Below, piece by piece: positions 1-13,124 of a stretch of DNA of 64,000 bases. Both the position numbers and the translations under genes were made by a program. The first letter of the stretch is position 1; the number at the start of each line of letters is the position of its first letter. A model generated the notes under the pieces. That model ran no database searches, was not told the DNA's origin, and saw only the letters and a list, made by a program, of their open reading frames with translations. The stretch is from Sitta carolinensis. Lineage: Eukaryota; Chordata; Aves; Passeriformes; Sittidae. The stretch lies in NCBI GenBank assembly GCA_032173965.1, contig CM063283.1:85766243-85830242 (forward strand), read 5' to 3'.

Positions 1-2284
1 CGCAGCCAGTTTGACAGTGTACCAGTGCAAAACCAATGCTGTCAGAGCCAACTACATGTACTGCAGCATACAACAAAGTAAGGCACTACTGTGAGAAAGT
101 TTGCCTCAAGGCTGTATTTCTAATAGACACTAAGACCATCAGATGGAAACAAAAATCTATGAAACAAGCACTGAAGACATGCATTCACACAATGACAAAT
201 GTAAACTGAGGGCAGAATTTTTGGAGCAAGCAAGGCAGAACCCCAAATATCCTGCACTGAATCAAGTTTCTGGTGATCATTAGCTTTAGCGAGTAGAGTT
301 CGCTCTGAAATCTTTCTGTGAGTTTGCTTTTCTAAACCCACCCATCTCTTCTCTCCCTATTGCAGGGCAGAACTAATTGCTTTTTTATTTGCTCTTCCCT
401 CCCTTCCCTTCTCACCCTCCCCCTCATGTCCATAGGAGACCAGGCTTCATTGCTTTGACTATTGGCAGAATGGCTAGTTTATGGTGGTGACATTATGTTT
501 TTTGGTTTATAGGACAATGCCCCAGTCCCAAGGAGCTGTCTCCTGAGGACTTGTGGGAACACAATACAAGTAATCAGGGGAGAGATAAGGAAAGCAGAGT
601 GACTGTGTGCAAAGGGGAAAGGAGAGAAGGAAAGCTCCCCAGGGCTCAGCAAATAAGGTTGTATATTGGTAGGACAGATGTTTATTTCTTCCCTCTCTTC
701 TTCTTTCTCTCACGTGTGCACAAACATGCTCATGTAGTGATTGCAGGCAAACACAAGCGTAGGCTTTCTTGTAGCACCAAATAGAAAGAAGAGGCTCATT
801 ATGAGGGTGATATTTCTGTACCTTCAGCTATAGTAAAGGGAATACTGAGAGCTGCTGGAAAAATAAATTGCTTTTTTACATCAAAGTTCTGTTATATTGA
901 AAATATCCCACTGTGAGAATTCCTCTGTGAAAAGAAAGCAAGGACTGAGGTTGGTATTAGCTCTGGTAAACTGTAAAGAGCTGAGGCCTTCCAGAATTCA
1001 AGTGTTGAGATGGATTGCAGAGTGAGGATTACATTAAAAAAAAAAAAAAAAAAAGGCAAAGAAACCCACTTTCAATCTAACACATTTCAATTACTGAAGT
1101 TATTTAGTATTGGACCTTAATTTCTTTAAGCTTCTTACTTTGACAAGAAGTTACTGTGCACCAAAAGATTTAGAGCATATAGCATTCCTCCTGCAATGAC
1201 TTTATGTTCACTGGTATGTAATACAGGGAGGGAGCTTTCCATGCCACCTTATCACTGGGAAATCCACTGGAAAAGAATCATTTTTCAGACCTAACTCTCC
1301 ACAGCAGAAGTGAGATCAGCCTCTGTGTATGTAATTTGAGTCTGTAGTTAATGAGCAGAATTAATTGCATTAGTCTTGTAAAGGCCTCATCTTTCCCAAC
1401 CTTGAATTCACACTTTAATGATATTTTATGATGTGAAGTCTTCTGATCTTGAATAACGCCATCCTATAAAAAAAACCAAAAATCCCCCTATTATCACTCT
1501 TACCATCAGAGAATAACTAGATGCTCAAGACAGTTTTGCCAGGGAGAAAAAATTAGGGAAGTGATGATAAAAATAAATTATCAGTATGGGTGTCCCACTT
1601 TGCCTCCTTGATTATGTCCCTGTAATGAACAAGATGTTGGGATTCTGTTGACAGCTCATAGGATTCTGTGCTCATGCAATGCTTTCTTAGGAAGCAGTGC
1701 CGAGTATCAAGGGTCAAGATAAACTGTATGGGTTCAAGAGATGAGCCAGATAAGGAGACTACTCATCCATGGCTGGGCCACCAGCTGTAAGGATTCCCTC
1801 TGTGGCAGTGGACTGAGGCTGAACAGCAGGCTGACATCCAACTGCTGGGATCCCCACTTCATGTGAGCCTTTCCTCTGCCTTTCCTCCTCTTCCTCTGCC
1901 CTCATCCTGCTTCCAAGGAGACAGCAACACCACTGTGCTCTGTGGAAACAACTGGCATGGCAGATCCATCTTGATTGCTCCAGATTTCTGCCTAAGAGGG
2001 AGATGTTTGGTATTATCATACAGCAATTCGGTCTTTTGAAATTCCATTTCTTTGACGCTAAAGTGCTTTCAGCTCAAATCCTCGCTCTGAGCCTCTTTTG
2101 GAAGTTCCCCATCTAAGGAGCCCTGTCAGGCTGGATGATTATTAGACCAGAGTGCAGTGCACAATTCTGAAAATACAGCATGTGCTTTATTAAGTCAGGG
2201 TACTTTTGCACAGCTCTCACATTCAAGGCAAGCTGATCCCCAGAGCTCCACGTGAAGACCCAGGAGAAGAACAAATTCATGAAA
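1..2284. other. Unique-looking noncoding stretch
   Basis: I see no recognisable gene here. Open frames on both strands are under 100 codons, overlap one another and look like chance. The sequence is AT-leaning and CpG-poor, like most of the window. It contains a poly(A) run (listed separately). I recognise no transposon family. It could be intergenic or intronic. Confidence 0.6.
1036..1054 (+). repeat. Poly(A) run, 19 bases
   Basis: An uninterrupted run of 19 A residues. No recognisable retroposed body lies upstream, so I treat it as a simple homopolymer rather than the tail of a processed copy. It is likely to vary in length between individuals. Confidence 0.9.
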
Positions 2285-2411
2285 GGTTGGATGGAGCTTT
2301 GAGCAACCTGGACTAGCAGAAGGTGTCCCTGCCCATTGGAGGGAGGCTGGAACTTGGTGGTTTTAAAGTACCTTCCAACCCAAACCATTCTGTGATTCTA
2401 CAGTTCTATGA
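2285..2411 (+). mobile_element. CR1 LINE fragment, 3' end only
   Basis: This is the extreme 3' end of a CR1 non-LTR retrotransposon, read on the + strand. Visible landmarks in order are ATGGAGCTTTGAGCAACCTG, the AAGGTGTCCCTGCCCAT segment, CCTTCCAACCCAAACCATTC, and a degraded TGTGATTCTA-type tail. No reverse-transcriptase coding sequence remains. Strong 5' truncation is normal for CR1, which is copied from its 3' end. It has no expected function. Confidence 0.92.
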
Positions 2412-4292
2412 TAAAGCAGAGCTCTTTGCTGTCCATGGTGACCTTGCAGGACTACTAAACACATCATTAGTTCCAAGGAAAAGGTGAGCAGTCTTTTCAG
2501 CCAGATGGTGATTCATAAGAGGGTGGCTCCATGTGGCAGCCCCTCTGTCTCACCCCAGGAGATGTGCAGGACAATCATTCTGCTTACAGCCAGCCAAGGG
2601 ACAGGAGGACAGGGCTGTGGAGAGCAAACTGCTGCTGCTGGCCCAGCATGACACCAAGTCATCTGCAAGCCACCGAGGGAGGGTGTCCCAGTACCATCCA
2701 TGTCCCTCATGGCTGCCTAGTGGTCTGCACTGCTTGGCAGGTCTCATCAGCCATCTTTAGGTTGAAGATGGGATTATCCCTACATCCTTTTTTTAATTAA
2801 TTGCTAATTTGCTCAGTAAAAGAATATTTCAGGCTTGGGCTACAGTCAAGACAAAACGCAGTTTGCTGGACGTTATGATTTAAGGTCAGGAATACCCAGA
2901 GCATAGAAGGAAGAACGGGGAAGCAGTGAAAGATGAATGCTGGCAGGGAGCAAGGAGGGGAGTTGAACTGCAGCTTGGGCAAAAGCTGAAAAAAAAAGTA
3001 GTCAGGCTGCTGTAATCCAGGCCTGCAGAGCTCCCACTTCTGGCAGAGCTAGCAAGGAGAAGAGACATTTCACAGCTGTGAAAAGCTGTGTCCCTTCCAT
3101 CTGGAAATATCAGTGCATCATATCCTTGCTGCAGCACAGAGATTGGTTTCAGAGAGACATCCCAGTGTCTCACAGTATTAAATATTTTGTTGAGATATTT
3201 TTGCATTTTATGGATTACTGGAGCAGTTAAAATCTTCACCTGAGCTCAAAACCATCTGGAAACAGAGGGAAAAAACCAAGCAAAATTCCAGCTGCATTTT
3301 GTCCTGTATCTGCAAGCAAAATGTTCTGAGGAAATTGAAGATGTGAGAAAAGCTCATCTCACTATTGACAGTGAAAGCCTCTGAGGCATTTCAGGTGCTT
3401 TATAGCTTTCAATTAACTCAAGCAGGAAAAGTTAACAATAAAACTGTAGCATGGAAATGTTAAAAGTGCTAAACTCCACATAAAAAATGAGCAGGAGAGA
3501 AATAAACACAGCAAGGCATATGGGGAACTCACATAAACTTGCTGGTCCTGCTGCAATACTTGTTCTAACCAGATGAAGATGAGACACAAACATGCCTGGA
3601 AAACTGGAGAGCTGAAATTGATTCATAGTTTAATCGCCTAAATCACTAATCTTTATAGAGATGTCCAGTGAACCTGCAGCACGCTGTCAGAAGCAATTCA
3701 AGATACCAAAGGCATCAGTGAGAGCATTGGCTGCTCTGGAGTATCAGTGAGAACGAAGCTGGACTCCTCAAGGACAGGCTGTGGCTGCACTCCTGGTGGA
3801 GCTTTGCAGTGGTGAAGGTAGTCATTTGGTGAGTATGCAGCTTACAAGCCACTGGGGTTCCAAGAAAGGGAAGATTTCTGGTCTCCTCAAACACCTACTG
3901 CTCTCTTTTGGCTCGATAGGGCCTTTGCATAGTTAAGGAGGGCTTCATTATGCATGTGAAATAAAGTGGTGAATGAGGTGCCTCTGACAAGCAGATAGAA
4001 CTCTTCCCCAGAAGCAATTCATTCAATTTAGTAGGGAGAAACAAAGGTACAAAACACTTCCTGCCTGTATTTATGTGATGAATTAGCTGAAAATGGGTAC
4101 GGGTCTTTACTGGTTACCACACTAAACCAAGTCTAGAATGTAGAGGACATTTTTTTCCAACACAAGCACAGGATTTGGAGATTAAATAAAAAAATTGGAA
4201 GAAACAGGGTAGCGGCAAATATACTCTCTTGAACAGTGTTCTCTACACTTTCACATGTGCTTCATGCAAATTTGTACATTGCCTTTCCTACC
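2412..4292. other. Unique-looking noncoding stretch
   Basis: No gene or known repeat recognised. The longest open frame, about 117 codons on the minus strand near 2886-3239, has an unremarkable composition and no motif I know. The right part, from about 4240, runs into a pyrimidine-rich block that I assign to an LTR-like element. Confidence 0.55.
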
Positions 4293-4840
4293 TGTTGTAG
4301 TGTGTTTATTTTGATTTCTTGTTCCTTGTATTATTTCGTTACTGACAGTTTCATTGTTATTTGGTATGTTCCTATGTACCCCTATATTCTTCTCCAGTTA
4401 GTTTGTCCCTGTGTTGTATCCATCCCCCAAGTTTGCCATCTGTGGTATTCCCTGTCCTTTATTCCTGCTCCTCTTCCTGTCTGTCACTGTATCCCTGCCC
4501 CTGGTTCCAGTACCTTCCCTGTCAATCCTTCCTTGGGCCAATCCCTGATGGTTCCTCCCCTTTGGAAATCCCCTAATCCTTGACACTCCATTGGCCCATG
4601 TGACCCATGTCCCTCCTATGTGCTCCCTCAATTGTCGAATGAACTGTCAACCCTGCCTTGTGCTCCTCCCCTCTCCCTACCTCTTTGGTTCTTGATTTGT
4701 CTCTGTCCCTGAGACCTCCCCTCTGTAAAAACCCCTGCACCCCCCTGTCCAGGGGTCTTCGGTCCCTGACCCTCTTGGGGCAATAAACGCTTGTGGAACC
4801 AAACAAGATCCCTCCCTGATTCTTGCTCCAATCCTCGACA
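4293..4840 (+). mobile_element. Probable solo LTR of an endogenous retrovirus (type uncertain)
   Basis: The block is pyrimidine-rich on the + strand and has an LTR-like layout. A short AT-rich TATA-like site (TGTAAAAACC) lies near 4725. A polyadenylation signal, AATAAA, follows at about 4782 within GGCAATAAACGC. A U5-like stretch then ends in CCTCGACA. The 5' boundary (TG at 4293) is a guess and I found no convincing target-site duplication. No gag, pol or env sequence lies beside it, so it would be a solo LTR left after recombination. It is directly followed by a CR1 and an ERVL-like LTR. Confidence 0.6.
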
Positions 4841-5035
4841 CAGTTTACAGCTGGTGCTGTAGAGAGCAGCCTTGCTCCTGGGAACTTTAGCAGCCCTTGC
4901 TAAGCTGCTATCCTTATCCAGTGTGGGCAGGAAGCAGCCAATCTCAGCATGGACCGGGAAGGACTAGCTGGGAAATTTATTTGGGCATCGCGTCACCTAC
5001 CCACCTAGAAACAGCCCTGGAGAGCCTTGAAGGAA

Positions 5036-5691
5036 CACCATGCCTCAGTTGAGGGTGCTGCTTGAAAGTGGTTGAACATGAGCCAGCATGTGCTGAGATG
5101 GCCAAGAAGACCAGTGGCATTCTGGCCTGTACCAGCAATAATGTGGCCAGCAGGACCAGGGATGGGATTGTCCCCCTGTACGCAGTACTAGTGATGCCTC
5201 CTGTGTCCAGTTTTGGACACCTAACTTCAAGACAGACATTGAGATACTGGAGCATGTCCAGAGAAGGACAACAGAGGTGGTGAAAAGTCTAGAAAACCTC
5301 TTACGAGGAGTGGCTGAGGGAACTGGGGTTGTTTAGTCTGGAGGAGAGAAGGCTTGAAGGGGATCTCATTGCTCTCTAAAACCACCTGAAAGGAGCTTGT
5401 AGTGAGGTGGCAGTAAGTCTCTTCAGCCATGTTTCAGGTGGAAGGACAAGAGGAAATAACCTTAAGTTGAGGCAAAGCAGGTTCAGATTAGAAATTAGAA
5501 AAAAATATTCACTGAAAGAGTGGTTAGGCATCAGAAGAAATTGCTCAGAGAACTGGTAGAACCACCACTTCTGGAAGTGTTAAAGAGGTGTCTGGCTGTG
5601 GTACTTGGGGATATGGTTTAGGGGTGATTCTGGTGATGCTGGGTTGACAGTCGAACAAGATGATTGCTTGCAACCTTAATGATTGTGACAC
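5036..5691 (+). mobile_element. CR1 LINE fragment, C-terminal RT region plus 3' end
   Basis: A 5'-truncated CR1 on the + strand. A decayed frame near 5062-5200 still shows the CR1 ORF2 C-terminal signature, including KKTSGILAC and [13 protein letters not shown]. Further on, the nucleotide landmarks of the family follow in the right order: CTGGAGCATGTCCAGAGAAG, GAGGGAACTGGGGTTGTTTAG, ACCACCTGAAAGGAG, and a degraded end around GCAACCTTAATGATTGTG. Frameshifts and stops make it dead. The usual tail is lost exactly where the ERVL-like LTR begins, so the junction is truncated or rearranged. Confidence 0.92.
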
Positions 5692-6240
5692 CCTTGGAGC
5701 AGTCTGTTCCTGAAGGACTGCACCCTGTGGAAAGGAGCCACACTGAGCAGTTTGTAAAGAACTGCAGCCTGTAGGAAGGACTGAGGTTGGAAAAATTCAT
5801 GCAGGACTGTCTCCTGTGGGAGGGACGTCATGCTGGAGAAAGGGAAAAGTGCAGGAAGTCCTCCCCCTGAGGAAAAAGAAACATCAGAGACAACTTGTGA
5901 TGTACTGACTGTAACCTCTCCTCCCATTGCACTGCACTACTGATGGGAAGGAGGCAGAGAATTCTGGATTAAGTTAAGTCCAGGAAAAAGAGAGGGGTGG
6001 TGGGGGGGAAGATGCTTTTAAAATTGGTTTTATTTCTCACTATCCTATTCTTATTAAATTGGTAATAAATTAATTTAATTTTTCCCCAAGTTGAGTCTGG
6101 TTTGCCTGTGAAAGTAATTAGTGAGCGATTCCTCTCTGTCGTTATTGATCACAAGACTTTTTAATATATTTTCTCTCTCATGTCCAGCTGAGGAGAGGAA
6201 GATGTTTAATGGCCTTGGTGGGTACCTGGCATCCAGCACA
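5692..6240 (+). mobile_element. ERVL-like solo LTR
   Basis: I recognise this as an avian ERVL-type LTR from its overall sequence. The left part has three diverged copies of a unit about 44 bp long, anchored by ACTGCACCCTGTGG-like blocks at 5717, 5761 and 5806. The middle has a GATGCTTTTAAAATTGGTTT segment and then a polyadenylation signal, AATAAA, at 6064. The right part has CCCCAAGTTGAGTCTGGTTT, GTCCAGCTGAGGAG and GGTGGGTACCTGGCATCCAG before a CA end. No retroviral genes flank it. The left end abuts the truncated CR1 and no target-site duplication is visible, so it may be 5'-truncated. Confidence 0.8.
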
Positions 6241-9200
6241 ACTCTTTTATATGGCATGGGAGCAGATGGCTTGAGTGAAATCTAGATAGGAACCAAAGGG
6301 TTTGGTCCCTCTTCCCTCTGGGACTGGTGTTGCCAATGCTGGTGTTCCAGGCATACTGCACCAGTCAGAAGCCTGTTTGTGCTCTCAGACACTTAAAATC
6401 TCTACAACAGTATTCATTTCTTTGGTTTCCAATAAGATAAAATACCAAGGACAAGTCAAACAGCAAAGCATGAACTATTTTATTTCTCCCCATTTTCTAT
6501 TACTAAAAGAGCATGAGAAACACTTGAGGGCAGTTTGCAGAGTGCATCTACCATCCAATATGACAAGTAGGTTAATTGGAATGAAGGAAAATGTGACCCT
6601 TGACTACAACTGCCCCTTCAGGGTATTGAGTTTAATGTTGTTGTTATTATATTCTGCAGCATTGTGAGGCAAAACACAGTGATGGGCTCTTTTCAAGCAC
6701 AGGAGCTGTCCTTAACAAATGGAGCTGCACCAAGTGACTCGGATTAAATTTGACTAAATCCTGCCTCAAGAAATCTTTCCCTAGAAAATCCTGTAGCACT
6801 CACAAATATTTTAGGAGTGACAGTGCTGGATGTCCACCTCAGTGGAAAAGCTCATGGGCTATAAGGGTGCAATATGATAGGCATCTTGCAAGGAGGAGAA
6901 TGTAAGGATCGCCTGCTACTTAGGTTGCTGGCTGTGCATGTAAAGGAATCAGCTCAGTGACTTTGTGTGAATGTTGAGAAGGGGAAATAGTTGTCTTTGA
7001 TTTTGTTGGGTTTTTTCTTTCAGAAAGAGAAAGCAGCAAGAAAATATGTGCAAATTAATGTTAAGGAATGATGGCTTTTAGTCTAATTCACTTGGATGTT
7101 CTTCTCTGTTGAACGCCAGATAGTCTCTATGAAAATTCAGACAGGAAGAGCTGGGGTTACACACATTCAGATTTGCCCTCACTACAACTCAGTGTTAAAA
7201 GCTATTGCTAACATGGATAGAGCTTTTTCTCCTAAACTGGCCCAAGAGTTTCTGTGGGAGTATTCCACAGAATCAGGTTTTGAAGAAGGAATTGAGTTGT
7301 ACTAATAGCGCTGGGATTTCCTGCATGCCAATCTGGAAGCATGTGGAGATGCCAGCAAGCATGGGGCAGATTTTGCTCCCTAGCTGATGTCCTGTCCTTT
7401 CCTCCCGTCTTCCCCTATGCAGCACCAGCCAGAGGAGGGCTGAGATGGCAGAGGATGATACAGAGGTGTGGGATCCTGCTGCCCTTGCCCCAAGAGCTGA
7501 GCAAGATGAACTTGGTCTTGTTGATGAGGTCTGTTCTTGGCTGTGCTGTGAAGACCACCAGGAACCAGGTCCCAGCTTTGCAAGGATCACCTGCCTGGAA
7601 ATGTCTTCCTGAGGCAAAGGGTCTGGGCATAGGCACAGCTGGGGACAGAAGTGCCACATACAAGGTCATAACATTCCCAAGGAAAACTTAGAGTGTGGAA
7701 AATGGTAAGAAAGGCAGTGTTAGCAAGAGGAATAGAGAAAAATGTGGTCTGAGGAGATCCTGAAGTCTGCTGGGATGTATATACCATCTAGATCTGGAAC
7801 TGCTAGGCGGATTTTTTTTTATAGGTAAAGGCTATTTTTAGTTGGGGGATGTGAAAGGTAATAGGGTAGGAAATAAAAAAATAAGGTCTCAAGAGTAAGC
7901 CATAGGCAAAGCTGAAAAATATGTTGCAAATAGAAATCAATCTACCTTATACCTTTTTTTTCCCATATTGCACCTGCTATAGTAATCCTCAGCTAAAACT
8001 GGGAAAACAGATTGCTTATCCCTGCAGAGATACCAGGAAAAAAAGGTAGAAAGGAATTCTCTCTGAAATAAGCATATTAATAGAGACCTGAGATCTGAAC
8101 TTTAAGAGGGGAACATTGTCCTTGCTCCTCTCTCCTTTTCCCAAAACAGGATTAACCCAAACCTCAAGTTTTTATACATCCATACACATATTAGCTGTAT
8201 TATTTCACCTTTTATTGAATTTGTTCCACCACTTCAGTTTTCCTTGTGTCACTGACTTCACTGGGAGCAGAATTGGTACATTGCTTTGTATTATCTGAAC
8301 AATAAGCAATAAAAACATAAATTTTCCTTAGAGTCAAATCTGTTCTCTGGCAGAACAAAAAGGTTTCAAAACTCTTCAAAAGATGAGTTATTGAATGGGA
8401 TGAAAGTATATTTCAAACTGTGGTGCAGATTCACCTGTGACCTAGTGAACAGTGATTTGAATAGTTTGAATTTTCTGAACATTTTTTTACACATTTTTGC
8501 ATTTCTTTGGGATTCATAAGCCACTCCACTGAAGGGTGCAATGGCAGGGGAATACTAGCAAAAGCACCAAGGGCTCCTAGACACTTACTGCTTCTTGGAA
8601 TCCTCTCAGACATGCCTGTCTTACATCAATGTAGGTCTTAGGAAAACAGGTGTTTGGGTTTGACACCTCCACAGAGGACAGTGAGTTTGAAAGCATTGTA
8701 GATTTTGCACTTCTTTTAACCTACTGTAGCTGCTGGCTACTCCTTTTCTGGCTGCTGGTCACCCCTGGGGCTTACCAATTCAGCTCTGCCTGGCTTTGCC
8801 AGGTCACCCTCTACACAAATGATCTGTTTGGTGAGTCCATTTGCCTTTATGAAGAACAAACCAAAAAGAAAAAACGCAAGCCCTTTACAGTAGGATCAGG
8901 GTTTTAAATTTTAATGACATCAGAAGAATGATTAAACCAGAAGAACCAACTTGGCAGCAATGTTGGAAGGTGACTGGAATAAAATACTGAACTTGGATCG
9001 CCAGTACTACACTCAGTTTGTCTGTCTGGGATCCTACATGTTGTGGATACTACTTGTGAACTAGGTCTTGAACCAGTTTCTGCATGTGCCTCAGCATTGG
9101 TTTGCAAATGCAGCTCTGGGAGCTTTCCTACCTTGCTGTTCCAAGAAGCAGGGATTTTTTTGGATTGATATTTGCAACATAAAGAGTGACTGGAAAAAAA

Positions 9201-11420
9201 ATTGACCAAAATAGGTTGACTTTTTGCTAGTACATGAAGAAAGTAGAAAGAAAAGAACTGTTATTGTTCTTAGATAGACTGAAACTCATAGCTTTATACA
9301 GATAAAGAAATACTTGGAACCATGTTAGGACTATCATATTCCGGCTGAGACATGGAAATAACTTGTCTTGTTGGTGCTCATTTTCAGACAACAGAAATGA
9401 AATCATGTCTCCAGCACAGAAAGGTCAGCCAACAAGATGTTGTTAAATTCATCAAACTGTGCTCCCCACTGAGTAACTGTCACTGCTGTGCACTAAAGTA
9501 ACATAGGGGCTGAGGGTGTTTTCACCCAAACAGACCAACGTGGCCAGAATAGAAGCTGAAAAAAATACATTGATCTTTTTATTTCCTGTGTACTTAGAAG
9601 TAGGATTCCCTAGATGAAACTTAGCACGTATCTTTCTTTCTTTCCCCATCTTCTATCTGGCAAAATAACACTTAATGGCTTTAGAAAGAAATCAGTGTTC
9701 CAGCCAGCATCACCTGGCAGTAACAAGATGCAAGAAAGTTCTCCAAGTTTTGACTTCAATATTTTTACTGAGCAATAAAATATAAGTCAATTTAACTGTT
9801 CTCCTGAAACCAAGAAAAAAAAGTCCTGTTGAAAATTGTGTAAGGAGATCCTTATACGTTTTGAAACTGGTTCAAAGCTACAGCCATAATTTTCACAGCA
9901 TCCACAGATTAGATGACATTTACAACAGTTTTTAATTAAATTTACTTAATTTAGATATTTATCAGGCAGAATCCATTGGCACACTTTCTTCCATCTTTTT
10001 TTAAAGGTTAAATGAGCAATATGTGTAATGAGGTCTTTAAGGGAATACAAATTGTGTCAGCCTTGAATTATCCCAAAAGCCAGTACTGTGCTGGAGGATT
10101 TGTCAAGTGCTGGCAGAGGGGAAGGTGCCTTCTGCTCACTCTGCTGACACCAGAGTGCAGTGTACAACCTTCACACTGGCTGCTCCTGCCCAGGTTGGAG
10201 CCTGTGGTGTGATCACAGCACAGTTATCTGGCTACAGGACCTGATCACAGTCTCAGCCTCTCACAAATACCACACCTCCGGCTGCTTCAGGGGTCTTAAA
10301 GATGCCATGAGGTAATGGCTGAGGATGGCTTTCTTAAAGACTTCTCAGGAGACACAGAGCTGGGACAAGATCTTCTGAGGAGTAGCAAAGTGTGGGGAAT
10401 GAAAGAGTAATGCAAGCCCAGCTGGCTGAGGAGATCCTTTGCATTTCTGGAACAGCTGAGGACTGAGGGGAAGGAGAGAAAGGAAAGTAATGCCTCTTCA
10501 TCCCCAAGATGAGCGCCCATACCCTTCTTCCTTTACATTAGAGCTGCACTCTGCACCTGCATCAACCCTGCCTTTCAGCACGGCACTACTGCACCTTTCA
10601 AAAAGTGTTTGGTGAGGCACGTCTTGGAAAGAACATTATCACAAGCCAGCACGAAGCAGAATGAAATGCACTATGAAAAGGGCAATTACAGTGAAACTAC
10701 ATATGAGAGTTGCAGATGGACGCAATATGTAGTTGAATGACTAACAAGGAAACACAGTAGATGGCCTCCTAACAGCACATGGACCATATGGTACAGCAAA
10801 ACTTGGGGAATCGTTCTCATCAACGTGGCAGTTTTATAAACGCCAAGGTAAAAAAACACATAAGCTCTTTTGAAAATCTCAGTGAGTATCTCATCTCAAA
10901 CTGACAGATTTCTTCAAAGCTAGCCTTATGGGTTCAGATAATTCAGTGCTGAATGTGCTGACAATAAGATAGAACAGAACAGAAGACTCCAGTGGAAGTC
11001 CACATGAGATGGTAGAACTCTCTTAAATTCAGCGTCACTGAATTCACTAAATCTGGCGTCAAAACTGGTTAGATGTTGGTCAAGCTATCTTCACATCAGT
11101 TTTTACTTCCTCAAACAATTTGGTGGTAACAAATTGCATCTAATAACACAGAATACTTAATTAGCCTACATGCTAGAAATAATCAGCCCTGATTGCTCCT
11201 GTCCAACTATGTATTGCAATTGTGTAGGAATGGTCTTCACCATAGGTAACTCAGATACCAGTTGTTGTAAAAAAATACTCAGATAATATGGACTGTCAGA
11301 TACTGGGAAAAATGGACCTGAACACAGGGGAATTAGAGGCAGAGAATGACTGGGGGAAAAGGAGCTCAGTGATGAACTTCCTTTGGCATTATCCCATTAG
11401 CGTCATCATTGTTATTATTA
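6241..11420. other. Unique-looking noncoding stretch
   Basis: About 5.2 kb with no gene or transposon I can recognise. The longest open frames (about 120 codons or fewer, for example 6302-6667 on + and 7273-7659 on minus) overlap frames on other strands and have no known motif. Around 7340-7660 the sequence is somewhat GC-richer than its surroundings, without CpG enrichment. Nothing here suggests an RNA gene. Confidence 0.55.
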
Positions 11421-11421
11421 C

Positions 11422-11447
11422 TAGTAGTAGTAGTAGTAGTAGTAGTA
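11422..11447 (+). repeat. (TAG)n microsatellite
   Basis: A near-perfect trinucleotide array of TAG/AGT with about 8.7 units, preceded by a short ATT-rich stretch. Likely polymorphic in length. It lies in an otherwise unremarkable stretch and is not in any supported coding frame. Confidence 0.92.
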
Positions 11448-12551
11448 AATATCAACTGGTGGTTGATAAGCTGGTGCTTTATCTGGGTCCTCCAGCACAA
11501 AACATCTTCAAGGATGCTCTGTTGCCCATCTGATTCAGATGCCTCTACTTGGGCTTGCCAAATAATTGCTTTTGCTTCTGACCATACGCCTGCCAGAGTC
11601 TTTGAGAGTTACTGTCTGACAGTGGAGGTCACAGGTTGTATTGGTAGCTCCTTGTCAAAAAATGTGATTAAAAGATAAAAACTGTATCCTTGTGATGGGT
11701 TAAGGAACAGTACCAAGCATTTAGTCTTTGCTTGGTTTGTCACTTGTCTTTGGCAGTGACAAAATGACTGCTCTGAAGTCCAGAGCTCATTGTGTTTGTC
11801 TTATTTGATCCTGATTATCTTAAACAATCTGACAAGACACTGGGAAATGGAAACATGACATTTATTATTCTGCAGAATGAAGGATTTTATGTTCTAGTGT
11901 ATTTTTGGCAAAATAGAGCAAGGATTTAGCAGACAGCTCTTAAGCAATATGCTAACTTATTTCTTTCTGTCCAAACCGTAAGCTATATGACAGCTGCCTT
12001 TCTAATGAGAAAAATGCAGTAATCATCACTTGCATGTAGTGGTTGGCAACAGTTGTTTGAATTTCTGGTGAGCATAACTCTCTGATCTGTTTTTCTTGTG
12101 GTAGTTTACATACAGTTTCTAAAGTTTGCATTGTTAGTCATACCTATATTTAGAAGTTTGATTAGCGATGACTCAAGAGAAGCAGAAAAAAAGTAAAAAG
12201 ATATGACTGTAAAGCTCAGTAGTGATGAGAAAAAAATGATGTCCTGAATTTCTTTCTGTGGGAATGTGCATCTTGAATTCAAATTTGAATTAATTTAAGC
12301 AGTCAAAAATGTTTTTAAAATAATTGACAGTGCAGAGAAACTAATTTATAAGCTGAATTTTACACATTGACTTTTGCTTTAATTGCTGTAAGTGCTTTCT
12401 TTCCCTGATTAAAAAAGTACTAAGGGTAGCTTAAGGCAAATGTATTCAGTTATTTACTTTAAGTAAAGAGCTCTGATTGCATTTGCCAGGTAGATGGGAC
12501 GGATGGGGATTATTGGTTTAACTTTTCATCAAAGAAGGGACAGTAAATTGA

Positions 12552-12628
12552 AGAACCATAGAATAAAATCATAGAATCATGTTGGCATAGGAAGACCAGG
12601 AAGCTTCGTGCTGACTGGGACCTTTGCC
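12552..12628 (-). mobile_element. Possible short, degraded CR1 3' tail
   Basis: On the + strand the sequence ATAGAATAAAATCATAGAATCAT resembles two copies of the reverse complement of the CR1 terminal repeat (TGATTCTATGATTCTA). A little further on, GGGACCTTT is reminiscent of the CR1 block that precedes that tail. The segment between is too diverged to align by eye, so only the tail is reasonably supported. Confidence 0.45.
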
Positions 12629-13100
12629 ATTGCAGTTCCAAATAGCGCAACAACATTTCAGTTTGAATGATCCGATGAATATGGATTTGCATGGCAGTGA
12701 CAAAGAAACTGCAGGCAGCGTGGCATGGCCAGGTTTGGTTGGCCTGAGCCCCAATTCACTGGATGAAATCGAGTGCCCTTTATAGAAATCTTCCTGTGGT
12801 CATTTTTGCCTTCCCTTGCCTGGGTAGAACAGCACCCTGGTCCTCTGGTGTAATGTCTCCCTGCAAAATCATTGGCTGTCCTGTCAACAGCTGTGACCCT
12901 GCACAAATAAGCAAAACATGGGTGGCTAAAGAAGAAGTTGCAAAGATCTCTGATACAGATTCACAGTCTCCATGCAGCCACCTGGACCTTTCATCTTCTT
13001 TGGTATTTCATATTAATAAAGTGTACAGAGTAGGCTTTTGTGCAGAAACAAGAGAATAAAAAACACTGTGAAAAGGCAGGAACAAGCAAGGAGAAGAAAG

Positions 13101-13124
13101 AAAAATACTATGAAAAATACTATG
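13101..13124 (+). repeat. 12-bp perfect direct duplication
   Basis: Two adjacent identical copies of AAAAATACTATG. Probably a small slippage duplication. I see no link to a gene or mobile element. Confidence 0.85.

Noticed and set aside
1036..1054. Poly(A) tail of a processed pseudogene
   Set aside because: No recognisable gene-derived sequence upstream and no flanking duplication seen.
4236..4583. 115-codon plus-strand frame rich in Ser, Pro, Leu and Cys
   Set aside because: Its composition follows from the pyrimidine-rich LTR-like DNA; no retroviral or host motif.
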